Shown one piece after another: positions 31,385-42,321 of a DNA stretch of 64,000 nucleotides (the first letter of the stretch is position 1; the number at the start of each line of letters is the position of its first letter). Under the pieces are notes generated by a model. The model was not told the DNA's origin and ran no database searches. It saw only the letters and a program-made list of their open reading frames with translations. A program made the translations under genes and the position numbers. Source of the DNA: Periplaneta americana (Eukaryota; Arthropoda; Insecta; Blattodea; Blattidae); the NCBI RefSeq assembly GCF_040183065.1, contig NC_091125.1, forward strand, positions 122,579,121 to 122,643,120, written 5' to 3'.

Positions 31385-32480
31385 GTTATTCATATCGCTA
31401 AAGAACGATAACTCAATATAAATTATAACTTGAATATTATTTATACAGTATCACTAAAGAACGATAACAGAATATAAATGATAAATATCGGTTTGTTTAA
31501 TTAATATAAGATATTATATAATACATATTTAATTATCTAAATAAAATAACCTATTTTACTAAGAAAAATGGTTATTTGTGTTATAATAATTACTTACATA
31601 AAATACAGATTATTTATATTGCGAAAGAACAATAACAATATAAATAACTTGAATATTATTTTATAATGCTAATGAAGGAAAACAGAATATAAATGATAAC
31701 TTGAACATTATTTATATCGCTAAAGAACGATAACAATATAAAAAACGTGAATATTATTCATATCGGAATTTCACAGATTTATTACAGATGTATTTAAGAA
31801 ATTGTAGAAGAATAGTAATTAGTAACAGTGTCCTATTTATTCTTCTTGGAGCCAAATTTGTAACTTTTAAAAGTGAGGTTACAATGTTGAAGTGTATGTG
31901 TTGTAACGGATGCCTGATTTGTTATGTATGTGAGTCAGTTATGGGATACTTGATGTCGTCGCAATGTCGTAATTATAGTTTGATTGTATTTGTGTGACTG
32001 TTGTGTATTAATTTATGATGTATGGTACGGAAAGCTACATATTTGTGTTATAGAAGTGTTACGTATGTGTGTTGTTAATGTTTTTGTATGTTTCAAATCG
32101 ATACCTGATATTTGTTTTGCAATCGCAATGCGTAATTTACGGATTGTTTATGTTTTGTTTACATCGCATAAGCTAATTTAATTTTATTTTCTATTTCTCT
32201 TTATGCTTATCTTTTTTGTGTATAAAACCATAGCCCTAACATACATATGTAAAATAGGGCTAACCCCCATTGGAGATACAATAATAATAATTATTATTAT
32301 TCATATCGTTATAAAACGATAACAGAATACAAATGATGACTTGAATTTTATTCATATCTCTAAAGAACGATAACAAAATATAAATAACGTGATATCCATA
32401 AAGAACGATAACTGAATATAAATGATAATTTGAATATCATTTACATCGCTAAAGAACGATTAGAAAATAAAATGAAAACT
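31385..32480. repeat. Degenerate about 52-bp minisatellite interrupted by a LINE tail
   Basis: Units of the form TATCGCTAAAGAACGATAAC plus AGAATATAAATGATAACTTG and AATATTATTTA recur at 31385-31500, 31605-31765 and 32300-32480. Between the last two blocks, about 31790-32300 resembles a LINE 3' UTR (AACCATAGCCCTAACATACA, GGGCTAACCCCCATTGGAGA, AATAATAATAA tail). Confidence 0.7.
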
Positions 32481-32493
32481 TGAAGAAGACCCG

Positions 32494-32556
32494 AACCCAC
32501 AACCTTTGAATCATTAAACAAGCACTCTACCGCTGGTCTACGAGACGCAGATATGG
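32494..32556 (-). mobile_element. tRNA-like SINE head, minus strand
   Basis: Minus strand: CTCGTAGACCAGCGGTAGAG then GGTTGTGGGTTCGGGTCTTC, with correct A/B-box order and spacing. It directly follows the minisatellite. A functional tRNA is unlikely because the acceptor stem does not pair. Confidence 0.45.
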
Positions 32557-32989
32557 AACACTTTCATAGTTCCGGAACTTCTTGTACAAGCACATGCATC
32601 GTTCAGCATCGCCGCAACCCGAAGTGGACTTTGAAAATATTCGCTGTTCACGAGTGCGGCCACTTTTTTTTTTTTTTTTTTTCGACAGCTGTACAGTTCC
32701 CTAGAGAAAGAATGAGACGTCTCTTGGTGATCCGAAAGTCAAGTTCTATAGCGCAGTTCACACGATAGCGACGTAGCCTAGCTGGAAGATATCTGGCCGT
32801 GTACGTGTATTTTCACTCTACTCTTAAGCACACAACAGTGAAAAATATTATCAGTTGTCTCTCTGTTTCTTGCATACGTCTCTGTTTACGTCCATGGTCA
32901 TTTATTTTATACGAAAATATACAACGTACCGTGTTACATAGAAGTCGCTTGCAAAGGGGTAAAACAATATTAATGTTTAATGACAATTA

Positions 32990-34900
32990 ATGCAAGACCA
33001 TGACAAAGAAAAGAGGGACCAGTACAAGGACCACGAAATGAACAAAGAAAAGACAATGATAAGAATCACAACATGAACCACAACAAGTATCACGACATTG
33101 TCCACAGTAAGTATCACAACATGGATCACGATAAGGACAATGACAAAAAGTTTTAAGAAAAAGACAAGGATCACAATGAGAATGATCACAAGGACTACGA
33201 TATAAACAAGAAATATCATGGTAATGACATATTAAAAGAAATCGGAGACCTCTATAAGGATCAAGAGGACAAAGAAAAGGATCACAATAAGGATCACAAG
33301 GATCACGATAAGGATCACGACATGCACCACGACAAACGTCACAAAAACCACAACATGAACAACGACAAGGACCTCGCTAAGGGACACAACAAAAACCACG
33401 ATAAGGGTCATGACAAAGACAACAAAGAACCTGATAAGGATTACACTGAAGACAACAAGGATCGTAATAAGGACCACGACAAAGACAAGAACGATCATGA
33501 TTAAAAAACAAAGAAAACAATGATCGCGACAAAGACATGTATTACGATAAGGGTCGTGACAAAAACAACAAAAACCACTATAAAAAGAACGACAAGTATC
33601 AGATAAGGACTATGACATGGACCACGATAAGTAACACAAGCCCCAAGACCACAATAAGAACCGTGACAAAGACAACAAGGATAACGATAAGTACCTATCA
33701 TAAAGATCAGGATACAGACAAGAGTCGCGATAAGCAGCATGACAAAGACAACAAGAACCACGATAAAGACAACACTGATCACGATAAAAAGCATGACAAA
33801 GCAAATCAGGACCAAGGACCACACCAAAGACAAGGACCACACCAAGGAAAGGATCGCGATGCCCCATTTTCATAGACAACATCAAACACAATACAATTAC
33901 CATGATGAGGTTCAGGGCATAAACCTCTACAAGGTCCACAATAAAGGGCACAGCAATGACCAAGTATATGATAAGGACCGCAATAAAGACAACAAAGACC
34001 ATGATAAAGAACACGACAAAGAAAACAAGGTTCGTGATAAGGACCACGATAAGGTTCACGACAAAAATAACGAGAACCACGATAAGGATCATGACAAAAG
34101 GAACGACCATGATAAGGTCTACGACAAACACAACAATGTCAACGGAAAGAAATTCACATCAATAATCAAGATAAAGCCTCGACATAAACTTCAAGGATGA
34201 CGACATGGACCACGGCAAGCACCATGGTCCTTATCGTGGTGCTTGTGGTCCTGTCGTGGTCCTTACTGTGATTCTTGACGTGGTCCTTATCGTGATCTTT
34301 GTCGTGATCCTTGTCTTTGACCTTTTCATGGTCCTCAGCGTAGGTCTTCTCGTGGTCCTTGTCTTTGTAATGACCTTTAACGTAGACATTATTTTCCTTG
34401 TAATGGTCCTTATCGTGGACCTTGTTATCATTGGCATGGTCCTTATTTCGTCATTTGTTTGTCTATGTATTGGTCCTTATCGTGGTCCTGTACTTTGTCG
34501 TGGTCTTTGTTGTTTTGTCATGTCCTTATCGTGATCGCTGTCGTGGGTGTAGTCTTTGTGATCTATATATGATGGTCCTTGTCGTTGCTCATATCGTAGT
34601 TCTTATCGTGGTCCTTGTATTTTCCATGGTACTTATTGTGGTCCTTGCCGTTTTCGATATTACGGCCCTTATCTTCATCCATGTTGTGGTTCTTTTTGTG
34701 GTCCATATCGTAATTCTTATCGTGGGCCTTGTATTTGCCGTGGTACTTGTGGTCCTTGACGATTTCCATGTTATGGCCCTGAACTTCATCCATGTTGTAG
34801 TAATTTTTGTGGTCCATATAGTATTTCTTATCGTGGTCCTTATCGTAGTTTTATCGTCGTCGTCTTTTTCGTGGTCGTTATTGTTTGTCGTGGTCCAATA
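32990..34900. repeat. Inverted two-arm minisatellite (Asp-His-Asp-Lys type)
   Basis: About 32990-34215 is built from degenerate 12-base units like GACCACGATAAG and GATCACGACAAA. From about 34225 to 34900 the units are the reverse complement (CTTATCGTGGTC). The switch is marked by CAAGCACCA (34216-34224), a 12-base loop and TGGTGCTTG (34237-34245). In the right arm a 114-bp higher-order repeat starts at 34602 and 34716. Translated arm-wise, both give Asp/His/Lys/Asn-rich frames, and much unit variation is GAT/GAC, CAT/CAC, AAA/AAG. No promoter, Met-led full frame or known domain was found, so I call it a repeat. Confidence 0.85.
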
Positions 34901-35403
34901 TTTGTCATTTCGAAGTAATAAGCCTACTATTTTTCCCAATTGTTAAGTGACTTTTTTATCGCATGGTCGATAATCTAGTCTTCGTCGCAAGGATTCAAAA
35001 CGCAGTAAGGCATCTTATAGATCATTGAGTTACTCAGGATCTCGTGCTTCGATTGACATAAAAATAATATTTCAGATAATCTGTACTACGTATTCAAATG
35101 CCTTCTCGAGGAGGAGGAGAAGTTAGCAGTCTCCCAAATTGTCCGGGCTATAACAAGCTTTGTTAGTGTTTGGAACGGCATTTCCTTGCGGTGAGACCAA
35201 TAAATTCCTTAACGTTTGTTGTTAAAACATATTACATTTCATTGTAATTGTTACAAAGAAACATCACCCGTTTACCATGATATTGTAAGATCTAAATTAT
35301 AGTTATTATTAAATAATAACTAAAATAAATAAAATTTTGTTAAAACACATCGCTAAGTCCTGGGGTTAGTAGGCCCAGCTTCGTATTAGGATCAAGATCA
35401 CAG
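34901..35403. other. Unassigned spacer before duplication unit 2
   Basis: AT-rich sequence with no recognised gene or element. Confidence 0.4.
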
Positions 35404-35489
35404 AAAGTGTACTTAACTGAAAAATGCACACTACCTTGTGTATCAGTGCTCTCATCTCCGATCATGCTGCAGTATCTTGTATCTGGGAC

Positions 35490-35790
35490 TTTCAATATTC
35501 TTTTATTCTATCCTCTCATTCTTTCTTTGGGGGACTTCACATTATTATCAGGCAGTACATCTCATTTGGCCATCTGCGTGAGAGGAAGAACATTGTTTGT
35601 ATACATCTGAAGTCTGATTAGTGAAATATGTTACTAGTCAGCGATGTATACAACATATGGGGGAAAGAAATTGACCATCCTACCCCATTATCCCCTGACT
35701 TAGTTTCCTCATGAGTGATGCATTATTGGTGTCACTTATGAAGTTCAAATCTTTCTTCGGCCAGTTGATTAAACAGCAACAACAACATAA
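35490..35790 (+). mobile_element. LINE 3' end, copy 1
   Basis: A coding end (IIRQYISFGHLRERKN then LKSD and stop) is followed by a UTR with TACTAGTCAGCGATGTATAC, CCTACCCCATTATCCCCTGA and TCATGAGTGATGCATTATTG, and by CAACAACAAC. The same order occurs at 62960-63205. The C-terminus lacks enough signature to name the clade. Confidence 0.7.
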
Positions 35791-36969
35791 TAGATACTGA
35801 ATATTCAACAGAAACTGTCGCATAATTTAATGATAAATTGCTGAACATATACAGAGACAGACAGTGTCGTCGAAGGTAGAACCGTTTTGGCTTCAGGTAT
35901 GCTAAAAATCTCGAAATGAAATGTTTCAGTATTAAAATATTCTATCTTGTATTTTTATAGTTCATGTACCAGTACTGAGAAAATATGAAAAAGTAGTGAC
36001 ATACTTTTACTGTTTGTAATACGATAATGCATTTGCACAAACCTACGCAACATTTTAAATCATAAAAACATACCGATATCCTCAGTGAAGAATAACATAA
36101 TTTGTTTCAATTGTTTAATGAAGTACGATTAATTAATACTACCTGTTAAAATCCCATGCATTAAATGTATGTAGCACACTTCTATACAGTGGTTTTATTT
36201 ATTTGGAAAAATGTACTAGGTTTACACTAGTTATGAGTTACCACACATCTTCAACAAAAATGAAATGAAGTTACTGATATAAATAATTCTAGAACAATGT
36301 TTATAAAATATTTTAACTATTATGCTTAGCTACATTTAAAAAATAATTTCCTTGCAGCATAACAGATCTGAAATCTGGAGTAGTACCTTCTTTTCCTGAG
36401 ATTACAGTACTATCTAACTAACTATCAAATACGATTCTTCGCTGGTGTTATCTTTAACTCTGATAACATTTATACTTATCACAAGGGCAGTGTTCCGTTA
36501 GCCTTCCTACGAGTCCTTTATCTAGTCATCATTAATCCAGCTCTCAGATTCGCATTATCTAACCTATTTAAAAGAAAGACGGAAGAAAAAACCAAGGTTA
36601 AAAGTCGAAAGCTTCAATTTGTGTTGAAATAACCACTATATAATTCCAAAACTTGTCTGACATTCCCTTTGGGAAATTCAGGATTGTTTCGCATAACAAA
36701 TACATAACAATCATAATATTATGATAATGCTCAGAATAGTATGGCTCAGTGACACTGATTTTTCAACAAATATGACAGTATTATTTACTGGAACTTTTCT
36801 GAGTGTGAATTAAATTGATAAGACAGTAAAGCTGGACATCCTTGATACAAGAATTTGGGATAAAATTTTGATTCGTGTCAAATTTACGGCAAGGAGTAAG
36901 TCTCTTTAGGAGTCGTTCTATCACTTTTCCATGCACTGTTAGTTTCCTACCGCTGCTGGTGTTGCTTCT

Positions 36970-36980
<11 letters not shown>

Positions 36981-37053
<73 letters not shown>

Positions 37054-37083
37054 AATGATGATGACGACGATCATGATGATGAT
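36981..37083. repeat. (TGA)n microsatellite
   Basis: About 34 trinucleotides, imperfect at the 3' end. Equivalent to the SINE-split run at 3521-3846. Overlapping poly-Met and poly-Ile frames are artefacts. Confidence 0.9.
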
Positions 37084-37998
37084 CAGAGACCGGAAGTTTA
37101 GGCATTATGAATCATTAAAATAGGCAGCCAAAAAGGCATCATACATAGCTAAAATAGGCAGGCAAAAAGGCATTATAAATAGCTAAAATACGCAATAAAA
37201 TACAATTACAAAAACCTTGCACTAGACCAACAACCTTACACTTTCCACAAAGGGATTTCCGCAGCAAGAAAAGCTTTACATAAGTCGAATGCAAATTGAG
37301 CTTTTCTACTCGATGTTGCAGTTACTGTTGGAAGCAAATAAATCTTCTTCGCAGTAGCCTTGGAAAGTGCATTTTTGTGTTTGGTTGTACTGATATGTTG
37401 CGATATGAAATATTTCTTTTCGTAGTTCACTGACTGCTCACATATTTTGCATTAAGTACTTTACCGTCAGTACAAAATACATTGGATTCAAAAGTATTAA
37501 CGTAACTTTGCAATTTGCTGCGTAAAGCAACACTGAATTTCGGCATCTTGCTGCTATAGCTACTGAAAACTGAAAGAAAAATAACGGTTAAAAAATAACG
37601 TTAGACCCGCACTCATTGTTGCCTTGTCAAATAAGCACCAGCGATAATTAAAACGCTTAATATTATACATTTTTGCATGCCAGCACTCATTGTTGCAAAG
37701 ATAATATGAAAAAAATGATATACACTCGCTGAAGTCTTTTTGTTGTAGCGGTTATAGAAATAAATTAAAATAATATACCTGTAGGCAATTTTTAATTATA
37801 AATTAATAAATGATAGATAAATAATCAAATAAAGGCAAAAAAGCATTGTAAATTAGGCATTTATATTAAAAAAGACAGTAAAGGGCAACATAAAACTGTG
37901 ACGTTTCAATCACAAAGGTATAATTCTTACAGATTTACTTTCAAAATGAAGATGGATTTAACACATTTAAAAAGGCATTCTGCCAAAGTCCAGGTCTC
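37084..37998. other. Unit 2-specific spacer
   Basis: Replaces the 3865-6610 element interval of unit 1. Repeated motifs AAAATAGGCAGCCAAAAAGG and AAAATAGGCAGGCAAAAAGG occur at its start. The 64-codon minus frame at 37236 has no domain. Confidence 0.4.

Positions 37999-38084
<86 letters not shown>
37999..38084. repeat. (TGA)n microsatellite
   Basis: About 28 perfect trinucleotides. The 93-codon Asp-rich plus frame and Ser-rich minus frame over it are repeat translations. Confidence 0.9.
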
Positions 38085-38085
<1 letters not shown>

Positions 38086-38405
38086 CACGCGACCAACTTC
38101 TAAGTACAATTTATATAATCCTAGAAATATTTTTGAGCAAAAATCAGTTTCAGAGCTTCTATTTGATGTTATTAAGTAACGATTATTTCTCAATGTAATA
38201 TCTTTGCTTAAAGATTTAGTCTTTTTCCTAACGTTTGTTCGTGTAAATTTAAAGCTGATAAGTAATAATGCTGGAAATAAGGATTAGGTTACCTACTATA
38301 GTCGGCCTTATTCACTCTGTTATCTGATTCTTTCTTTACTGTAGTACGTATACTGCATGACGTTAGTCAATTTTCTTCAGTTATTGAGTTTCGTGGTTCA
38401 GAAAT

Positions 38406-38662
38406 GAAGGGTACACGGGAAAACGAACAATGTCACATTTTCATTAAGGTTGAGATAATGATCTATTTCAGTATATTACTGCAAAATTGATTGGTGTTTC
38501 TACTTGAAATGAAGAAAAAATTGATGAATGTATCCGTGTTTTAATTCTCCTTTACCACTTTTGGTAAAAATAACACTAAACCTTGTAGTAATACAGTGAA
38601 TTAGATAACGACATCACCCTTAAAGGAATTGTGACATTGTTCGTTTTTCCCGTGTACCCTTC
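38406..38662. mobile_element. 257-bp MITE with AAAT duplication
   Basis: GAAGGGTACACGGGAAAACG at the left and its complement at the right match for about 34 bases with one single-base indel. AAAT flanks both ends (38402-38405, 38663-38666). Unit 1 has uninterrupted sequence near 6890. The very well conserved ends suggest a recent insertion; superfamily unknown. Confidence 0.82.
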
Positions 38663-39002
38663 AAATGTGTTAGCAATTTTAGGCATGATGATTAATTTCC
38701 TGTTGAAACAAAATCATCGGTGATAAAGTTGTTAAAACACTAAACGTTTCTAAAGAATAGAACCGTCATTGATGAAGTGGAAGTCTCTCATCAATATTAC
38801 AACAGAATAAATGCCCCCGTGTCTTATTACTTTTAAAACAGAAATATATCATGTTTCTGAGCTTTTAATTTCTTATTACTTCAACTTCTTATAAGAGCTT
38901 TCGCAATATGTCTTCCAGTTGGAAATAGTATCAAATTGTAGATAGTGGATAAATGTAGATGGCAATTCTTCAACAGCTGTCTTGCTTCTTGCTTTATGCA
39001 GA

Positions 39003-40150
39003 TGTCCCAAAAGTCCGGTCCCATAGAGAAAATAGGAAATAATTGAAGTGATGATAATTTATTACAGAATGTAGATGAAATAAATACCAGGGATGGAATG
39101 TACGGTATGCATAATAACAATGAAATTGTGATTTTGAATGCCTCAAGTCTCTCTCAACAGCAAACATGTGATGAATTGTGATTCTGCATGCCTTAGCTCT
39201 CTCTCAGCAGAAAACATGTGATGAATTTCACCGTCATCATGCAAACAAAAGGAGACCTGGGCAATGATTCGTGGATCGAATCTTCATACACTTTCAGGAG
39301 ACTTGTTCTGTAGCAGATATCACGTAGAAAGTGCCGCATAAACATACACCGATAATTACAGTTCTGTTGCTGTACTTGATCAAAGTAACAGCAAGTTTCA
39401 TCCGTCACTGCGAAACATTGAACGGGGACCTGGAGTTTCCAAAACCTATGTGTACCATATTCTGCGTCATAAATTTCATTATTATAAAACTCAACTTGCG
39501 CAGGGGGAGAATTTTGTAATTTATTGGGTTATTATGAATGAAATATATAGTATAGTTATCATGGCAATGTGAACCGGCACAACAGGGTGTACTGAACGCA
39601 AGAGAATCCCCACATAGCACAAGATGTTGATACCCAAACGGATACCAGAATAACAGGTGATACGCAATACATGTAGAACAGATAGTGGAACCAGCTTCTC
39701 TTGAAGGAGGTATCAATGCTGAACAATATCTGTAACTGCTAAAAGATGTGTTGGAATCATACGTTGACGATATGGCAGTAGCAGTAAGTTGCAGATTCTA
39801 CTTCCAACAAGACGAAGCTCCTGCGCATTTAGGTGTACATGTGCGAGAATGGCTTAATGAGAAAATTTCTGGACGATGGATCGGTCGTAGAGGACATGTG
39901 GAATGGCACCCACAGCCCTCTAACCTTATACCCTTGACCTTTTTTTCTGTGGAGCACCTTAAATCTGTTCACATTCAACTGACAATCACAAAGAAAACAT
40001 TAGTGCTGTATGTCACGCTATTACACCAAAAATGTTACGAAATGTACAATAGTGGCAAAAAAACCGAACCGACCATTGTAGCTGATTTCAGTGTCACAGA
40101 TTCAAATTTTGCTATTCACAAAACACATACATCTTGTATAATTAATTAAT
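39003..40150 (+). pseudogene. Mariner-like transposase relic (HTH + DDE), unit 2 copy
   Basis: After an end-like TGTCCCAAAAGTCCGGTCCC, the plus strand encodes a helix-turn-helix piece (GVSKTYVYHILRHKFHYYKT, about 39427-39490), then, after frameshifts, LLKDVLESYVDDMAV, FYFQQDEAPAHLGVHVREWL, SGRWIGRRGHVEWHPQPSNL and LTFFSVEHLKS. Usual forms are FQQDGAPAHF, GRRGPIEWPPRSPDL and LDFFLWGHLKS. The second Asp is kept; the third acidic site (SPDL-x-x-LDFF) reads SNLIPLTFF, so catalytic capacity is lost. Unit 1 retains only the 5' half (10660-11240). Confidence 0.78.
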
Positions 40151-41248
40151 TAATTATAACTCCCAGTGTCGTAACTCGAAAACGGTGATTTGTAAAGATA
40201 TGCTACTTCTTAGTAAAATGTTGCTGTAAAAATATTTTAATAAATAGGCACCAAAACCTTTCATAATCTATCATTTCATTATTACAATTTTATACCTCCA
40301 ACTACTAAAAAAATTACGAATGTAATATGTGATTTCCGACTTACGACAGTAAGGTATTTTATAGGGGTGCGATATTATAATAGCCTACATGTGGACCTTG
40401 GTGCATTGATATTGATTATGATGGCAGATCTGCAAAACGAAATCTCTTGCTACCTGTATCTTCATTAAAACTGTTTTAAACAATTCCTTGGATCTTTTTC
40501 CTAAGATTAATATTTCTCCAACACTAAATTGTTCAAATAAATAATTTTGAAAACATAAATTTATTTTTAAAATGACTTTAAATCATGTTTCCCTTTAAAG
40601 AAAATTGTGTTTTTACTGTTATATAAACTTTATTCTTAAGGAAATACTAACGACTTCAAAAGTGTATTGATTTTTTTAATGGCTACCTTGCCTGGTTAAG
40701 AACCAAAAATTTCCGGTTCGATTCTCGACTATCGACTATATGCAAGAAATTTTTCAAGTGTATAGGGTCTAGACTAGAGCAAACCCAGCGTTGAAATCGA
40801 AAAATTCTCAACACACGATAGGTGTCAAACTTCAGCAAGAAAAAAGAAACAAAAACAATAAACTCGCAACACTAACCGTATAGCAACCCTATCCCGTCTG
40901 GTAGTTACGCAGTGACTACTAGATAACAATTGCTTCGTTTGGCCATGTTCTACTTTTCCTGTTGTGACATTGATTTTCATATTCACTTTAAAATCTCGAT
41001 GTTATTCATAGTTGAACCATTAAATACATTTTGTAGAATACAAAAGTAAAATGTACATTTTATAATCTTCAAGATATCGCTGTACCATTTCATACCTAAA
41101 CATAGGCCTATAAACAGTGACGAAATCAAATATCCCACAGCCTCCTACAAGTATTACAATATCACGTTTAGCATCAAGAGAAGTTGTAGTACTTGATACT
41201 TGTTGTCAACATCTTCAGATCTACAAATTTCCCATCTGTGATTACGGA
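40151..41248 (+). other. Upstream region of protease gene 2
   Basis: From about 40670 it aligns with 12540-13440, including a tRNA-like relic (AATGGCTACCTTGCCTGGTT, GGTTCGATTCTCG, about 40678-40730) shared by both units, but without the ND4 insertion. No gene recognised. Confidence 0.5.
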
Positions 41249-41258
41249 GGGGATTTCC
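41249..41258 (+). promoter_or_regulatory. kappaB-like motif upstream of protease gene 2
   Basis: GGGGATTTCC, 156 bases before the predicted start, at the paralogous position to the gene 1 motif. The sequence differs by a one-base slip but both fit GGGRNNYYCC. Confidence 0.35.
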
Positions 41259-41372
41259 ATGTTATTACCTTGTTGCAAAATTCAAAATTACATTTGTAAA
41301 TATATACTTTATCTTGAAGGTTAAATGTCTCATTCGTAATGATTATATTAAAAATCAGATTAAATGGTTTAC

Positions 41373-41410
41373 TATAAAAGCGAGTAGAATCTTATGTCTT
41401 TATCAGTTAA
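41373..41410 (+). promoter_or_regulatory. Core promoter of protease gene 2 (TATA + initiator)
   Basis: TATAAAAG at 41373-41380 and TCAGTT with its A at 41405, 32 bases apart as in gene 1. The ATG at 41394, in frame with the signal peptide, lies upstream of this start; translation should begin at 41418. Confidence 0.8.
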
Positions 41411-41417
41411 CCTCAAT

Positions 41418-42264
41418 ATGAAGCTCACTATTGCAGTTCTGTTTACGCTGGTGCTTGGGTGCCTTGGTAAGTTTCTTACAAGTACCTGTAAAATTACATG
41501 TATTTACTTCATTAGAATTCTTCTTCAGTTCTCTCTTCTAAATACTGTTTCATATAAAATTTATTGGACCAATATAACTATCAACAGAAACAGCTTCAAT
41601 TCAATTTCCCTTTACTAACTTCTCAGGATTTGGCAGTGATAATATTTTCCAAACTCACAATTTTAACAAGGCCCTCTGCGTTTCATGTCTTATTAATTCT
41701 GAGCTCTCTTACTTGTTTGAAACTGAATTCAGAGCTTACTCAGAACACGTTTTTATTTCTGTTGTGTCTGTTCACTACTAGACACCTGATTTGTTATGTA
41801 TCACATCTGACATCAATTTAATTATGCTGTACTATGAATTCGTAAACTTCGCAGTTCTATAATAACTTGTACGACGGTTTGCCATTGCGTTAAATTACCA
41901 GCAATGACTATACTCACATTCAATAGGATCATATTATCAAACTATCATATATACCACAATGAAATAAAGTGAGATATTTCACTTTTCTTCCATTTATTTT
42001 AATGCTTTACCAGTTTAGTTAATTCTTTGCCAGTTTTTCTCTTTATTGCCGTTTTACCTAATTGCACTTGCTTATTTTATAGAGTATGAAGGATGCGCAG
42101 GAAACCTATATACAGTGGCAGCTCGTGATAAAATATTATGTGTGTTCACAATTTTGTGTTCCAAAATCGAAGAGAATTTGAAATCGTACGTTTTTAGCCT
42201 AATATGAAATGTCATGATTCCAATGCTTCACTGTCGAAAAAACCGTATATAAATTCAAAACAAC

Positions 42265-42321
<57 letters not shown>

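Noticed and set aside
33501-34946. ORFs of 114-174 codons, Val/Leu-rich, resembling membrane proteins
   Set aside because: They are alternative-frame readings of the inverted minisatellite; composition follows the repeat, not a membrane protein family.
37898-38193. Asp-rich and Ser-rich ORFs on opposite strands
   Set aside because: Translations of a perfect TGA microsatellite.
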